64,000 nucleotides of DNA from Sagittula stellata E-37 (GTDB lineage Bacteria > Pseudomonadota > Alphaproteobacteria > Rhodobacterales > Rhodobacteraceae): positions 186,001 through 250,000 of the forward strand of contig NZ_CP155729.1 of assembly GCF_039724765.1 (NCBI RefSeq), read 5' to 3'. Shown one piece after another: positions 1 through 8,640 of the stretch. The notes beneath the pieces are model-generated. The model did no database searches. It worked only from the letters and a program-made list of their open reading frames with translations, and was not told the DNA's origin. The position numbers and the translations under genes are program-made. The number at the start of each line of letters is the position of its first letter. Position 1 is the stretch's first letter.

Positions 1-549
1 CATTGGGTAGAGGAGCAGCACGACAGACCGTTCGTCATTGCCGATCTTGCGCACGATGATCGACGCCAGCGCGCCGAAGATCGCCGATCCCATGCCGGCC
101 AGGTGGCCCATCGACATCGGTGTCGATCCGGGGCGCAGCACCACGAGGACGCCAAGAAGACCGACGCAAACCGCAAGCCCCCGCCGCCAGCCGACACTTT
201 CCCCCAAGAGCGGAATGGAAAGCAGCGTGATCAGCAGTGGCGTGGCAAAGAGGATCGCGTAGGTCTGCGCCAGCGGCAGGACAGAGAAGGCGTAGAACGC
301 GCACATCCCGTTCAGCATGGCGGCGGCGGTCCGGATCGCGGTCCACCACGGGTGGACCGGACGCAGCGTGCCGGGCAGCGGATCGCGCATCAGCATGAAG
401 CTGACCAGCGGGAACGACATCAGCGTCGAAAAGAAGATCACCTGGAACGGCGAATAGCTTGCGCCGAGGTATTTGATGATCACATCGTGCGTCGCGAAAA
501 TACCGAAAGCGGTCAGCGCAAAAAGCGCGCCTTTTGCATTGGGTGACAT
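1..549 (-). CDS. DMT (EamA-type) transporter, N-terminal part
   Basis: Inner-membrane permease of the drug/metabolite transporter superfamily; the substrate cannot be read from sequence. Only the first 183 codons are inside the window and the reading frame stays open to base 1. The ATG at 549 gives MSPNAKGALFALTAF, the usual start of a first transmembrane helix. Alternating hydrophobic segments follow: FQVIFFSTLMSF around residues 32-45, FYAFSVLPLAQTYAILFATP around 80-100, LAVCVGLLGVLVV around 120-133, and a GHLAGMGSAIFGALASIIV helix around 143-161. This pattern matches one EamA repeat plus the start of the second. The hairpin-free 270 bp between this start and the end of leuB should hold its promoter. 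The family call is firm; function is open. Confidence 0.85.
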   Translation of the reverse strand, partial: MSPNAKGALFALTAFGIFATHDVIIKYLGASYSPFQVIFFSTLMSFPLVSFMLMRDPLPGTLRPVHPWWTAIRTAAAMLNGMCAFYAFSVLPLAQTYAILFATPLLITLLSIPLLGESVGWRRGLAVCVGLLGVLVVLRPGSTPMSMGHLAGMGSAIFGALASIIVRKIGNDERSVVLLLYPM

Positions 550-766
550 GTCGGGAGGCCTGTGTTTGGTTTGGATCAACGCTAAGCGCAGCCTTTGCGC
601 GGATGCAAGATCACCCGGCCCGCCAAAATCCATTAAATTCACTCTTTGCACGCAACTTCACCGATGCGCCCTTCGTTCGCACCCCGCAAGACGGTGTCCC
701 TGACCCGCGAAACCCGCGTTTGCGGGCAGATCGACGCCAGCGGTGCCGGGAAAAATTGCGGGAGAA

Positions 767-796
767 AAGAAAAAGGCGGCGCCGTTTGGCACCGCC
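767..796 (-). terminator. Intrinsic terminator after leuB
   Basis: Read on the minus strand, arms GGCGGTGCC and GGCGCCGCC (one G-T wobble) surround the loop AAAC and are followed by TTTTTCTTTTC. It begins 27 nt past the leuB stop codon, as expected for a Rho-independent terminator. Confidence 0.85.
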
Positions 797-822
797 CCGT
801 TCGCTGGAAGCAAGACGTATGT

Positions 823-1926
823 TCAGAGGCTGGCGTCAAGCGCCGCCACGATGGCGTCGCCCATCTCGGAGGTGGAGACCGGCGCCTTGCCCTCTTCGCC
901 AAGAAGGTCGGCGGTACGCAGGCCGTCGGCCAGAACCTTTTCCACGGCCTGCTCCAGACGGGTGGCCTCGTCGCCCTGGTCGAACGAGTAGCGCAGCGCC
1001 ATGGCGAAGCTGAGGATGCAGGCGATCGGATTGGCCTTGCCCTGACCGGCAATGTCGGGCGCAGAGCCGTGCACGGGCTCGTACAGCGCCTTCGGACGGC
1101 CGTTCGACATCGGCGCCCCGAGCGACGCGGAGGGCAGCATGCCCAGCGATCCCGTCAGCATCGCGGCAAGGTCGGACAGCAGGTCGCCGAACAGGTTGTC
1201 GGTGACGATCACGTCGAACTGCTTGGGCCAGCGGGTCAGCTGCATGGCGCCCGCATCGGCGTACATGTGCGACAGCTCGACCTCCGGATAATCCTTCGCC
1301 ACCTCGGTCACGACTTCGCGCCACAGGACGCCGGATTCCATGACGTTGGCCTTCTCCATCGAGCACAGCTTCTTGTCGCGGCGCATCGCCAGCTCGAAGG
1401 CCGAGCGTGCTACCCGGTCGATCTCGGACTCGGTGTAACGCTGGGTGTTGATGCCCACGCGCTCGTTGCCTTCCTCGATGATGCCGCGCGGCTCACCGAA
1501 ATAGATGCCTGAGGTCAGCTCGCGCACGATCATGATGTCGAGGCCGGCAACCACGTCGGTCTTCAGCGAAGAGAAATCCGCCAGCGCGTCAAAGCACTGG
1601 GCCGGGCGCAGGTTGGCGTACAGGTCCATCTCCTTGCGCAGGCGCAGAAGGCCGCGCTCGGGCTTCACCGAGAAGTCCAGAACGTCGTACTTCGGCCCAC
1701 CGACGGCGCCCAGCAGGACCGCGTCGACCTCTTGCGCCTTGGCCATGGTCTCATCGGCCAGCGGCGTGCCGTGCGCATCGTAGGCCGCACCGCCCACGAG
1801 GTCCTCGGACACGTCGAAAGCAAGGTCGCGCTTGGCACCGTACCAGTCGATGACCTTGCGCACTTCGGCCATGACTTCGGGGCCGATCCCGTCACCGGGC
1901 AGGATGAGAAGCGAGGGATTGCTCAT
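823..1926 (-). CDS. leuB: 3-isopropylmalate dehydrogenase
   Basis: Cytoplasmic NAD-dependent enzyme of leucine synthesis that oxidises and decarboxylates 3-isopropylmalate to 2-oxoisocaproate. At 367 residues it has the normal LeuB length. Visible landmarks are [10 protein letters not shown] at 9-18, the substrate-binding LYANLRP at 102-108, [14 protein letters not shown] at 135-148 with the catalytic Tyr near 142, MEKANV around 190 with the catalytic Lys, and the family signature [20 protein letters not shown] at 243-262. The ATG at 1926 gives a canonical N terminus. leuC and leuD lie about 4.4 kb away on the same strand with unrelated genes between, so leuB has its own promoter and the strong terminator at 767-796. 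The LysR gene directly upstream on the same strand ends 57 bp before this start. Confidence 0.97.
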   Translation of the reverse strand: MSNPSLLILPGDGIGPEVMAEVRKVIDWYGAKRDLAFDVSEDLVGGAAYDAHGTPLADETMAKAQEVDAVLLGAVGGPKYDVLDFSVKPERGLLRLRKEMDLYANLRPAQCFDALADFSSLKTDVVAGLDIMIVRELTSGIYFGEPRGIIEEGNERVGINTQRYTESEIDRVARSAFELAMRRDKKLCSMEKANVMESGVLWREVVTEVAKDYPEVELSHMYADAGAMQLTRWPKQFDVIVTDNLFGDLLSDLAAMLTGSLGMLPSASLGAPMSNGRPKALYEPVHGSAPDIAGQGKANPIACILSFAMALRYSFDQGDEATRLEQAVEKVLADGLRTADLLGEEGKAPVSTSEMGDAIVAALDASL

Positions 1927-1983
1927 GGAAGGCTGTCCTTTGTTCGTGATTGCGTTGTCGCCTATCGGCTGGGCGACGAAACG

Positions 1984-2877
1984 TCAAGAAACGCAGGGCT
2001 TCAGACCTTCGGCCAGCGCATCCCAGACCCGCCTGATACGGGGCGTGTTGCGCATCGCCTCATGCGCGGCAAGCCAGACAGGAAGCGTCGGCATGGGGAT
2101 GTCGGGCAGCAGCCGCTCGACCTTCGGGTCGGCGTCGGCGAACAGGCACTGAGCAAAGCCGATCCCGCAGCCCGCGCGTACAAGTTCCCAGTAGACGGTC
2201 TGGTGATCGGTGCGCGTGGCGAACCAGTCCCTTTGCACCTCCAGTCCGAAGTTGCGCATGCCTTTCAGGATCAGGTCCGAGCGGTCGTAACCCACCACGT
2301 CATGATCGAAAAAGCCTGCCATATCCGTCAGCCGGCCGCGGCGCGCGATATAGTCCTTCGACGCGTAGAGGCCCAGCTCGATCTCGCCGATGTACTTCGT
2401 CACGATGTCGAGCTGTTCCGTCTGGAACATGCGCACGGCGATGTCGGCCTCGCGATACAGCAGGTTCTCCGACCGGTCCGTCGGCACGAGGTCGATGCTG
2501 ATCTCCGGCTCTTCCTGACGCAGCCGGGCGATGATCGGCGGCAAATGCACCTGCGAGGTAAAGACGCTGGCGGTGATCCTGACCGGGCCCGACAGTTTCT
2601 CGGACCGACCGGCGGCGGCAAGGCTGAGCGCGTTCAGCGACTCCGCCATGGTCCGGGCGTGGGGCATAAGTGCCGTACCGGCTTCGGTCAGGCATAGCCC
2701 GCGCGCCTGCCGGTGGAAAAGCGTGACGTCCAGCGCCTCTTCCATCTGCTTCACCTGCCGGCCCGCCGTCGGCTGCGAGATCTTCAGCCGCCGCGCGGCT
2801 TCGGAAAGGGAACCGCTTTCTCCGACGGCAAGGAAGGTCTGCACAAGCGACCAGTCGAGTTTGTCAAATGCATCCAT
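1984..2877 (-). CDS. LysR-family transcriptional regulator
   Basis: DNA-binding regulator of 297 residues, the standard LysR length. The winged helix-turn-helix covers about residues 8-67 (LVQTFLAVGESGSLSEAARR, then ISQPTAGRQVKQMEEAL). The periplasmic-binding-protein-like effector domain covers about 95-290 (GPVRITAS ... VPTDRSENLLYREADIAVRM). It is divergently placed, 92 bp from the start of an NAD(P)-binding epimerase-like gene, which is the usual target geometry for LysR proteins and suggests that it controls that gene and itself. A 6-bp inverted repeat overlaps its own start codon. The effector is unknown. No strong ribosome binding site precedes the ATG at 2877. Confidence 0.93.
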   Translation of the reverse strand: MDAFDKLDWSLVQTFLAVGESGSLSEAARRLKISQPTAGRQVKQMEEALDVTLFHRQARGLCLTEAGTALMPHARTMAESLNALSLAAAGRSEKLSGPVRITASVFTSQVHLPPIIARLRQEEPEISIDLVPTDRSENLLYREADIAVRMFQTEQLDIVTKYIGEIELGLYASKDYIARRGRLTDMAGFFDHDVVGYDRSDLILKGMRNFGLEVQRDWFATRTDHQTVYWELVRAGCGIGFAQCLFADADPKVERLLPDIPMPTLPVWLAAHEAMRNTPRIRRVWDALAEGLKPCVS

Positions 2878-2889
2878 TCATCAATGAAT
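2876..2889. promoter_or_regulatory. Inverted repeat at the LysR gene start (candidate autoregulatory operator)
   Basis: Arms ATTCAT and ATGAAT are separated by CA; the element covers the LysR start codon. A second imperfect dyad, CCGG-CAATT-CCGG, lies further into the same 92-bp divergent region. Operator function is inferred from position only. Confidence 0.4.
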
Positions 2890-2969
2890 ACACATCCTGC
2901 GAAAACCGGCAATTCCGGCAGGGTATTGAATAGCTCATCATGCCGCCAAACGGATGCAGGAGAGAGAAC

Positions 2970-3893
2970 ATGACGGGAAACGTCCTTATCCTTGGCGCCA
3001 CGGGTCGTTTCGGACGCAACGCGGCAGAAGCCTTCTGGAATGCAGGCTGGCGGGTCAGCCTGTTCGACCGCAGGACGGATGACCTGATGCAAGCGGCAAG
3101 GGGCATGGACGTGATCGTTCACGGCTGGAACCCCGCCTACACGGACTGGATCGCCGAACTCCCCGGCCAGACAACCCAGGTGATCGCCGCGGCCAGGGCA
3201 TCGGGCGCGACGATCCTCCTGCCAGGCAACGTCTACGTCTTCGGCGCCGACGCCCCGTCAGACTTCGGCCCGGACGTCCCCCATGCCGCCACCAACACGC
3301 TTGGCCGGGTGCGTATCGAGATGGAGGAGGCCCTGCGAGCGTCCGGCGTTCGGGTCATCATCCTGCGGGCGGGCGACTTCCTTGACACCGAGGCCTCCGG
3401 CAACTGGTTCGACAAACAGATCGCTCCGCCCCTGCGGCGGGGCGTGCTGACATGGCCCGGCGATCCGGATGCCGACCACGCCTGGGCCTTCCTGCCCGAC
3501 GTGGCCCGTGCCTCGGTGATGCTGGCCGACCGCCGCAAGAACCTGCCCCGCGTGTGCGACGTCAACTTCCCCGGCTACACGCTGACCGGCCGGGACCTCG
3601 CCCGCGCCTGCGCCCGTGTCCTCGACCGCCCGGTGAAGGTCCGCCGCATGTCCTGGCTGCCGCTCATGCTGGCACGTCCCGTATGGCGTATGGCCGCGCA
3701 CCTGCTGGAGATGCGCTATCTCTGGTCGAAGCCCCACCGGCTGACGCGCGACAGCTTCGACGCCGTTCTGCCGGACTTCCGGGAGACGCCGCTCGACGAC
3801 GCCATCGCACGGGCCGTTGCACCGGTCATCGCGGACCTGCCAGATCGACCCAGATCAGCCCATGCGGGCCCGCCTCGGGCACAGGCCCAGTGA
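2970..3893 (+). CDS. NAD(P)-binding epimerase/NmrA-like Rossmann protein
   Basis: Rossmann-fold protein of the atypical short-chain dehydrogenase group; the substrate is unknown. MTGNVLILGATGRFGRNAAE contains the GATGRFG nucleotide-binding loop at residues 8-14. LLPGNVYVFGA (about 82-92) resembles the region before the active-site Tyr in epimerases, and a segment about residues 165-190 (AWAFLPDVARASVML) is typical of these proteins. The ATG at 2970 follows GGAGAGAG and is preferred over an upstream ATG at 2940 that lacks a ribosome binding site; this gives 307 residues. It is divergent from the LysR gene and is probably its target. Its last 68 nt overlap tail-to-tail with the next gene on the minus strand. 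Confidence 0.85.
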   Translation: MTGNVLILGATGRFGRNAAEAFWNAGWRVSLFDRRTDDLMQAARGMDVIVHGWNPAYTDWIAELPGQTTQVIAAARASGATILLPGNVYVFGADAPSDFGPDVPHAATNTLGRVRIEMEEALRASGVRVIILRAGDFLDTEASGNWFDKQIAPPLRRGVLTWPGDPDADHAWAFLPDVARASVMLADRRKNLPRVCDVNFPGYTLTGRDLARACARVLDRPVKVRRMSWLPLMLARPVWRMAAHLLEMRYLWSKPHRLTRDSFDAVLPDFRETPLDDAIARAVAPVIADLPDRPRSAHAGPPRAQAQ

Positions 3894-4956
3894 TCCCGGC
3901 GCCGCTGACGATGAAGCGGGTGTCGGGCAGCACATAGGACACGCGCATCGGCCCAGTGGCGTCCCAGCGCACCGTGTCCGTTCCGGGCATCGGGTCCTGA
4001 AGGCGCGGGTGGGCCAGCACCCGCCGCGCCGCATCGCGAAGCCCGTCGCCCCGCTCCGCATCGACGTTGAGGTTGCCGATCAGGATCACGGGCACTTGCG
4101 GCACGGCGCCCAGCCTGCCGTCAAGGACGTGCAGCCAAAGCACCGCCTCATCGAGGTTGCGCCGACCGTTGCGGTCCTCGGGGCCATCGAACACCGGCGG
4201 GGTCGCGGCCAGCGTCAGCAAGCTCATGCGGCCCCAAGGCGTGTCCACACCCACCTGCCAATGCCCCGCGGTCGACAGTCGCTGGATGTCGCGCCCCGGA
4301 TCGTCGTCGGCAATCAGGCTCTCCGGCGCGTCCTTCCACAGAAGATCCGACAGGTCGCGTTCCATCTCCAGCGGAAACCGGGACAGCACCGCCATGCCAC
4401 CCTGCCCGTTGAAATACCCGAACCCCAGCGCATCGCGCGGTCCGCCCAGCCGACCGTCGCCATCCAGGTCCAGCCCGGTGGGACGTCCGGTGTTCGGCCG
4501 TACGGCCAGCCCATGCGGCAGGTCGAGCCCACCACCGCGCAACGCATCGCGCAGGGCGGACAGCGCCAACAGACCCCCGTCGTAGTCCATGTCCGTCAGC
4601 ACAAGAATGTCGGGCGCGGCATCGAGGATCGGACCAAGGCCCACCTCGCCCGCGACGATGTCCTGCAACAGCAGCCCCGGCCCCTTCCGGCTGAAATCGC
4701 CGTGCCAGGTCGCGACACGAAGCCCTTCGGCCCGGGCCGCGATGGCGAAGGACAAGACCAGCAGGAACGGAACGACAAAGGCGGCAAGGCCAGGGACAAG
4801 CCGCGCACCCAGCTTCGGACCGCGTGTCAGGGGCGCCGTCAGGCCAGTTGCAGTTCGGCCTGCGCATAGGCGCGGCGGCGCTTCTCTTCGATCAGGTCGG
4901 CGATCCGCATCAAGGCGACTCCGCGCATGATCAGGCTTGCCGGAAGAAAGGACCAT
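3826..4956 (-). CDS. Endonuclease/exonuclease/phosphatase-family protein, exported or anchored
   Basis: The protein core (RVATWHGDFSRKG, then AAPDILVLTDMDYDGGL, then VPVILIGNLNVDAERGDG, ending GPHGLIWVDL) follows the EEP hydrolase fold. Several canonical residues differ: the usual QE is replaced by TDMD, and GDFN by GNLN, so activity may be altered or lost. A hydrophobic stretch (LAAFVVPFLLVLSFAIAARA) precedes the core and looks like a signal peptide or anchor. The start is unresolved. ATG at 4956 (or 5013) would place 38-57 extra codons inside the upstream gene, whereas a CTG at 4842 overlaps that gene's stop as CTGA and would start directly before the signal-like segment. It is coupled to the membrane protein upstream and overlaps the epimerase gene tail-to-tail by 68 nt. 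Confidence 0.75.
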   Translation of the reverse strand: MVLSSGKPDHARSRLDADRRPDRREAPPRLCAGRTATGLTAPLTRGPKLGARLVPGLAAFVVPFLLVLSFAIAARAEGLRVATWHGDFSRKGPGLLLQDIVAGEVGLGPILDAAPDILVLTDMDYDGGLLALSALRDALRGGGLDLPHGLAVRPNTGRPTGLDLDGDGRLGGPRDALGFGYFNGQGGMAVLSRFPLEMERDLSDLLWKDAPESLIADDDPGRDIQRLSTAGHWQVGVDTPWGRMSLLTLAATPPVFDGPEDRNGRRNLDEAVLWLHVLDGRLGAVPQVPVILIGNLNVDAERGDGLRDAARRVLAHPRLQDPMPGTDTVRWDATGPMRVSYVLPDTRFIVSGAGITGPVPEAGPHGLIWVDLAGPR

Positions 4957-5705
4957 GCCACCATCGTCCAGATCAGGTGTTGCGACTTCATGATGTCCGG
5001 CGCGAAACCCCAAAGCGAGGCCAGTTTCATGAGCGCCGGGAACAGGAATGGCAGCAGAAACCCTAAGGCCACGTTAATATGGCTGTCCCGCTTCAGGCGC
5101 AGCAACACGTCGCCGCCGGTGGTCGGGTCGAACAGCGGCAGGTTGACGAAGAAATTGAACGCGCCCTTGCGCAGCGGCCAGTCCAGAAGACGCACAAGCG
5201 CCACGAAGATCACTAGCGTGCCGATCGAGATCAGGTAGGACAGCCCGGCAAGACTGCGGATCAGATCGCGTGCCGGTTCGGACGCCTCGGTGGGCGCGGC
5301 AAGCACCATCAGGCGCACCGGCGAGAAGGGAAAGTCCATGGCGACGCCGATGTCGTGGCCAATGCCGCGCAGCGGGCCGGTCATGGGCGTCGGCGCCTCG
5401 GCCCCGCGAACGATCAGGGTCATCAGAACGACCAGGAAGAACAGCGCGAGGAATCGGGTGCGGTTGAACGGCGGCGCATCGCGGAACTCGATCAGCGAGG
5501 GGTAGGCCGATACGTATTCGACGAAGGTCAGCATGGCCGCGACAAGGGCCAGCAGAGCAACGATCTGCGTGGTATCGGGGCTTATCTGCGGCAGCATCAT
5601 CGCCGGCAAGACAATGAGCAATGCCACGAGAATTGCGCGCACGGCGGCCGTTGCCAGTCGTGAAATCAAAGACCTGCCCTTTCGTTCCGGACGGGTGCGA
5701 TCCAT
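4839..5705 (-). CDS. Uncharacterised multi-pass membrane protein
   Basis: I do not recognise the family. The 288-residue product has about six hydrophobic helices: 23-42 (AILVALLIVLPAMMLPQ), 47-66, 85-103 (LALFFLVVLMTLIV), 150-175 (LSYLISIGTLVIFVALVRLL), 210-235 and 245-265. A conserved-looking loop, PLFDPTTGGDVLLRLKRDSH, lies in the last third, and the C terminus is highly charged (EEKRRRAYAQAE). It is the first gene of a two-gene unit with the EEP protein. The upstream region contains a perfect inverted repeat and three TTGGGCA-like direct repeats that may regulate it. The start at 5705 follows GGAACGAGG. A role in the envelope is possible but not shown. Confidence 0.75.
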   Translation of the reverse strand: MDRTRPERKGRSLISRLATAAVRAILVALLIVLPAMMLPQISPDTTQIVALLALVAAMLTFVEYVSAYPSLIEFRDAPPFNRTRFLALFFLVVLMTLIVRGAEAPTPMTGPLRGIGHDIGVAMDFPFSPVRLMVLAAPTEASEPARDLIRSLAGLSYLISIGTLVIFVALVRLLDWPLRKGAFNFFVNLPLFDPTTGGDVLLRLKRDSHINVALGFLLPFLFPALMKLASLWGFAPDIMKSQHLIWTMVAWSFLPASLIMRGVALMRIADLIEEKRRRAYAQAELQLA

Positions 5706-5730
5706 GGCCGCGCCCTCGTTCCATCCCGAT

Positions 5731-5748
5731 TCCGCCGATTGTGGCGGA
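5731..5748 (-). promoter_or_regulatory. Perfect inverted repeat in the 5' leader of the membrane-protein gene
   Basis: TCCGCC-(6 nt)-GGCGGA lies 26-43 nt upstream of the ATG at 5705. It could be a small leader stem-loop or an operator; only the symmetry is seen. Confidence 0.4.
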
Positions 5749-5758
5749 CTGCCTCATT

Positions 5759-5809
5759 GTTGCCCAAGTTTTGCCCTTTTTGCCCAAAGGCCTCAAGACC
5801 TGTGGAAAA
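5759..5809 (-). promoter_or_regulatory. Three direct GGGCAA repeats plus a DnaA-box-like site
   Basis: On the minus strand GGGCAA occurs three times, with starts 9 and 11 nt apart (plus-strand TTGCCC at 5760, 5771 and 5780). Just upstream is TTTTCCACA (5801-5809), one mismatch from the DnaA consensus TTATCCACA. Near-helical spacing ahead of a start codon suggests a regulator binding array. Its identity is unknown. Confidence 0.4.
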
Positions 5810-6267
5810 CTTTGGAGCATTTTCAGTCTGTTTCGCCGATCCACTGGTGCCGGATTGCATCAATTTTCGCGCATTCCGGCGGCACCGCTGCGAGCGACAC
5901 AACATGTTGCGGTTCGCCGTCCGCGCATGACGAAACAACTTCAGGCATGTGGCGTTTGGCACCCGCCGCATCAAAGTTGAGTTCCATTGTATTTCAGGTG
6001 CTTGATTGCCGCGCGTCACGCCTTTCAGCGCCGTGATCTCATCTCACGTGCCAAACTCCGGTCACGCCGAGGACGCAGATTCATGAACGCCACTCCGCGC
6101 AACCACAAATCCCGAGCGGACCTGCGGCACGGTGGTCGATACCGCAAGCGTGACAAGCCCCCCCTCCGACGATCGGAACGAGAGAGGACAGCGCCGAAAG
6201 CGCGCGGATTATGTTGGGGGCAACGGGGCCTTCAACGTCCCGTGGCAAGGCCCCGGGACCGAAAGCG

Positions 6268-6297
6268 GCAAAAAGGGCCCGCCGGTGGGGCGGGCCC
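6268..6297 (-). terminator. Intrinsic terminator after leuD
   Basis: On the minus strand, GGGCCCGCC-(5 nt)-GGCGGGCCC is a perfect 9-bp stem followed by TTTTTG, starting 14 nt after the leuD stop. It closes the leuCD unit. Confidence 0.9.
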
Positions 6298-6310
6298 TCG
6301 GAAATGGGTG

Positions 6311-6916
6311 TCAGACCCAGGGACGTTCCTGCGCCATCTTCGACTCGAAGCTGTCGATGGCCGGGGCCTTCTCAAGCGACAGGCCGATGTCGTCGAGACC
6401 TTCCAGCAGGCAGTGCTTCTTGAAGGAGTCGATCTCGAACGAGAAGGTCTCTCCTTCCGAGGACGACACGGTCTGGTTTTCCAGGTCGACAATCATCCGC
6501 GCGTTGGAGCCCTTTTCGGCATCCTTCATCAGCACATCGACGGCTTCTTGCGGCAGCACGATGGGCAGGATGCCGTTCTTGAAGCAGTTGTTGTAGAAGA
6601 TGTCGGCGAAGGAGGTCGAGATGACCGACTTGATGCCGAAGTCCTTCAGCGCCCAAGGCGCATGTTCGCGCGAAGACCCGCAGCCGAAGTTGTCGCCCGC
6701 GACGAGGATCTCCGCCTCGCGGTACTGCGGCTGGTTCAGCACGAAATCGGGGATCTCGTTGCCCTGCCGGTCATAGCGCATCTCATCGAAGAGGTTCACG
6801 CCAAGGCCGGACCGCTTGATCGTCTTCAGGAAGACCTTCGGGATGATCATGTCAGTGTCGATATTGACCAGCGGCATGGGCGCCGCGATCCCGGTGAGTT
6901 TTTCGAACTTTTCCAT
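6311..6916 (-). CDS. leuD: 3-isopropylmalate dehydratase small subunit
   Basis: Small (swivel-domain) subunit of isopropylmalate isomerase, which interconverts 2- and 3-isopropylmalate together with LeuC. The 201-residue length is typical of the proteobacterial form. [20 protein letters not shown] begins the protein; [17 protein letters not shown] (21-37) and the substrate-loop motif [17 protein letters not shown] (74-90) are diagnostic. The start at 6916 is chosen because the conserved N terminus begins there and lies 11 nt after the leuC stop, so the two subunits form one operon ending at the terminator at 6268-6297. An open frame continues upstream into leuC but has no homologous character. 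Confidence 0.97.
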   Translation of the reverse strand: MEKFEKLTGIAAPMPLVNIDTDMIIPKVFLKTIKRSGLGVNLFDEMRYDRQGNEIPDFVLNQPQYREAEILVAGDNFGCGSSREHAPWALKDFGIKSVISTSFADIFYNNCFKNGILPIVLPQEAVDVLMKDAEKGSNARMIVDLENQTVSSSEGETFSFEIDSFKKHCLLEGLDDIGLSLEKAPAIDSFESKMAQERPWV

Positions 6917-6927
6917 ATCCGGCGTCC

Positions 6928-8343
6928 TTATGCGTCTTCGGTCATCATTTCGCGCACGTCGGTCAGGCGACCGGTGAGCGCGGCGGCGGCGGCCATGGCG
7001 GGCGACACGAGGTGGGTGCGGCCCTTGTAGCCCTGACGGCCCTCGAAGTTGCGGTTCGAGGTGGACGCGCAACGCTCCCCTTCGGACAGCTGATCGGGGT
7101 TCATCGCCAAGCACATGGAGCAGCCCGCAAGGCGCCATTCGAAACCGGCATCGGTAAAGATCTTGTCCAGCCCCTCTTCCTCGGCCTGCGCCCGCACGAG
7201 GCCCGACCCCGGAACGACCATTGCGCGGCCGACCTTGATCTTCTTGCCATCGACGATCTGCGCGGCGGCGCGCAGGTCTTCGATACGGCCATTGGTGCAG
7301 GAGCCGATGAAGACGGTGTCGATTTCAATGTCGGTCAGCTTCTGCCCCGGTGTCAGGCCCATGTACTCGATGGCGCGCTTGGCCGCCTCGACCTTGCCGC
7401 CCTTGAAGTCCTCGGGCGCGGGCACGACGGCGGAAATCGGCAGCACGTCCTCGGGCGAGGTGCCCCAGGTCACGACCGGTTCGATTTCCTCGCCCTTGAT
7501 CGTCACGACCTTGTCCCAATGGGCGTCGTCGTCGGAATAAAGCGTCTTCCACCAGTTCAGCGCGGCTTCGTACTGGGCGCCCTTTGGCGCGTGGGCACGG
7601 CCCTTCACGTATTCGAAGGTCTTCTCGTCCGGCGCGATCAGTCCGGCGCGGGCGCCGCCCTCGATGGCCATGTTGCAGACGGTCATGCGGCCTTCCATGG
7701 ACAGGTCGCGGATCGCCTCGCCACAGTACTCGATCACGTAGCCCGTGCCGCCCGCTGTGCCGGTGGCGCCGATGACGGACAGTGTGATGTCCTTCGCGGT
7801 CACACCCGGGCGCAGCTTGCCGGTGATCTCGACCTTCATGTTCTTGGACTTCTTCTGGATCAGCGTCTGGGTGGCCAGCACGTGCTCCACCTCGGACGTG
7901 CCGATGCCATGCGCCAGCGCGCCGAATGCACCATGGGTCGCGGTGTGGCTGTCACCGCAGACCACGGTCATGCCCGGCAGCGTCCAGCCGTTTTCCGGGC
8001 CGACGATGTGTACGATGCCCTGACGGATATCGCTTACCGGATAGTAGTGGATGCCGAAGTCCTTCGCGTTCTTGTCCAGCGCGGCCACTTGGATGGCGCT
8101 GTCCTCGGTCATGTTCTTCGGGTCTTCGCGTCCGGCGGTCGTCGGCACGTTGTGGTCCGGCACGGCGATGGTCTTGTCGGGCGCCCGCACAGTGCGGTTC
8201 GCCATGCGCAGGCCTTCGAAAGCCTGCGGCGAGGTGACCTCGTGCACGAGGTGGCGGTCGATATAAAGGAGGCAGGTGCCATCGGCGTCTTCGCTGACGA
8301 CATGGGCATCCCAGATCTTGTCATAGAGTGTCTTGGGGGACAT
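6928..8343 (-). CDS. leuC: 3-isopropylmalate dehydratase large subunit
   Basis: Aconitase-type large subunit carrying the [4Fe-4S] cluster of isopropylmalate isomerase; it acts with LeuD in the cytoplasm. The 471 residues include [20 protein letters not shown] (about 127-146) and the three cluster-ligand cysteines at about 349 ([16 protein letters not shown]), 408 and 411 ([13 protein letters not shown]). [16 protein letters not shown] is the normal LeuC N terminus. Its ATG at 8343 follows GGGAGAGGACCT, so it is preferred over an upstream in-frame ATG at 8367. It is the first gene of leuCD. The 297 bp between it and the divergent mscS gene should contain both promoters; I see no clear leucine-rich leader peptide there. 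Confidence 0.97.
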   Translation of the reverse strand: MSPKTLYDKIWDAHVVSEDADGTCLLYIDRHLVHEVTSPQAFEGLRMANRTVRAPDKTIAVPDHNVPTTAGREDPKNMTEDSAIQVAALDKNAKDFGIHYYPVSDIRQGIVHIVGPENGWTLPGMTVVCGDSHTATHGAFGALAHGIGTSEVEHVLATQTLIQKKSKNMKVEITGKLRPGVTAKDITLSVIGATGTAGGTGYVIEYCGEAIRDLSMEGRMTVCNMAIEGGARAGLIAPDEKTFEYVKGRAHAPKGAQYEAALNWWKTLYSDDDAHWDKVVTIKGEEIEPVVTWGTSPEDVLPISAVVPAPEDFKGGKVEAAKRAIEYMGLTPGQKLTDIEIDTVFIGSCTNGRIEDLRAAAQIVDGKKIKVGRAMVVPGSGLVRAQAEEEGLDKIFTDAGFEWRLAGCSMCLAMNPDQLSEGERCASTSNRNFEGRQGYKGRTHLVSPAMAAAAALTGRLTDVREMMTEDA

Positions 8344-8640
8344 AGGTCCTCTCCCGTGATGATGCATGGGTGTAACAGGATGGCAGATGCGCGGGCGGTG
8401 CCACGCGCAGGATCACACGGATAGGCGGGCGAGCACCGTGTGGGTCGCGCCGAAGAAACGTTCGCGCAGACGGGCGCGGTCTCCGAGGTTGAGCAGTCTT
8501 GCCATGGCCGGGAGATACAGCCTGCGACCGAGTCTATCAAGGGTTCACCGCATTTCGGCCGATCACCCGCAGGCTTGCGCGATGGCCCCGTTGCAATAGA
8601 CTGAGCTCCCAGGTTCGGACGCAGAGGACGGAAGGCCCGA

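Larger units (their letters stand above)
5706..6310. other. 605-bp gene-free stretch between the membrane protein and leuD
   Basis: No ORF here has coding character. It holds the promoter-side motifs of the membrane-protein gene (5731-5809), a 10-bp palindrome CAACATGTTG at 5900-5909, a long stem with arms CGGGGCCTT and AAGGCCCCG at 6224-6255, and the leuD terminator at 6268-6297. Overlapping ORFs run antisense into leuD and are not credible. Confidence 0.6.

Noticed and set aside
5987..7030. Plus-strand ORFs running from the 5.7-6.3 kb gap into leuD
   Set aside because: They are antisense to leuD for most of their length, basic and repetitive in composition, and cross the leuD terminator.
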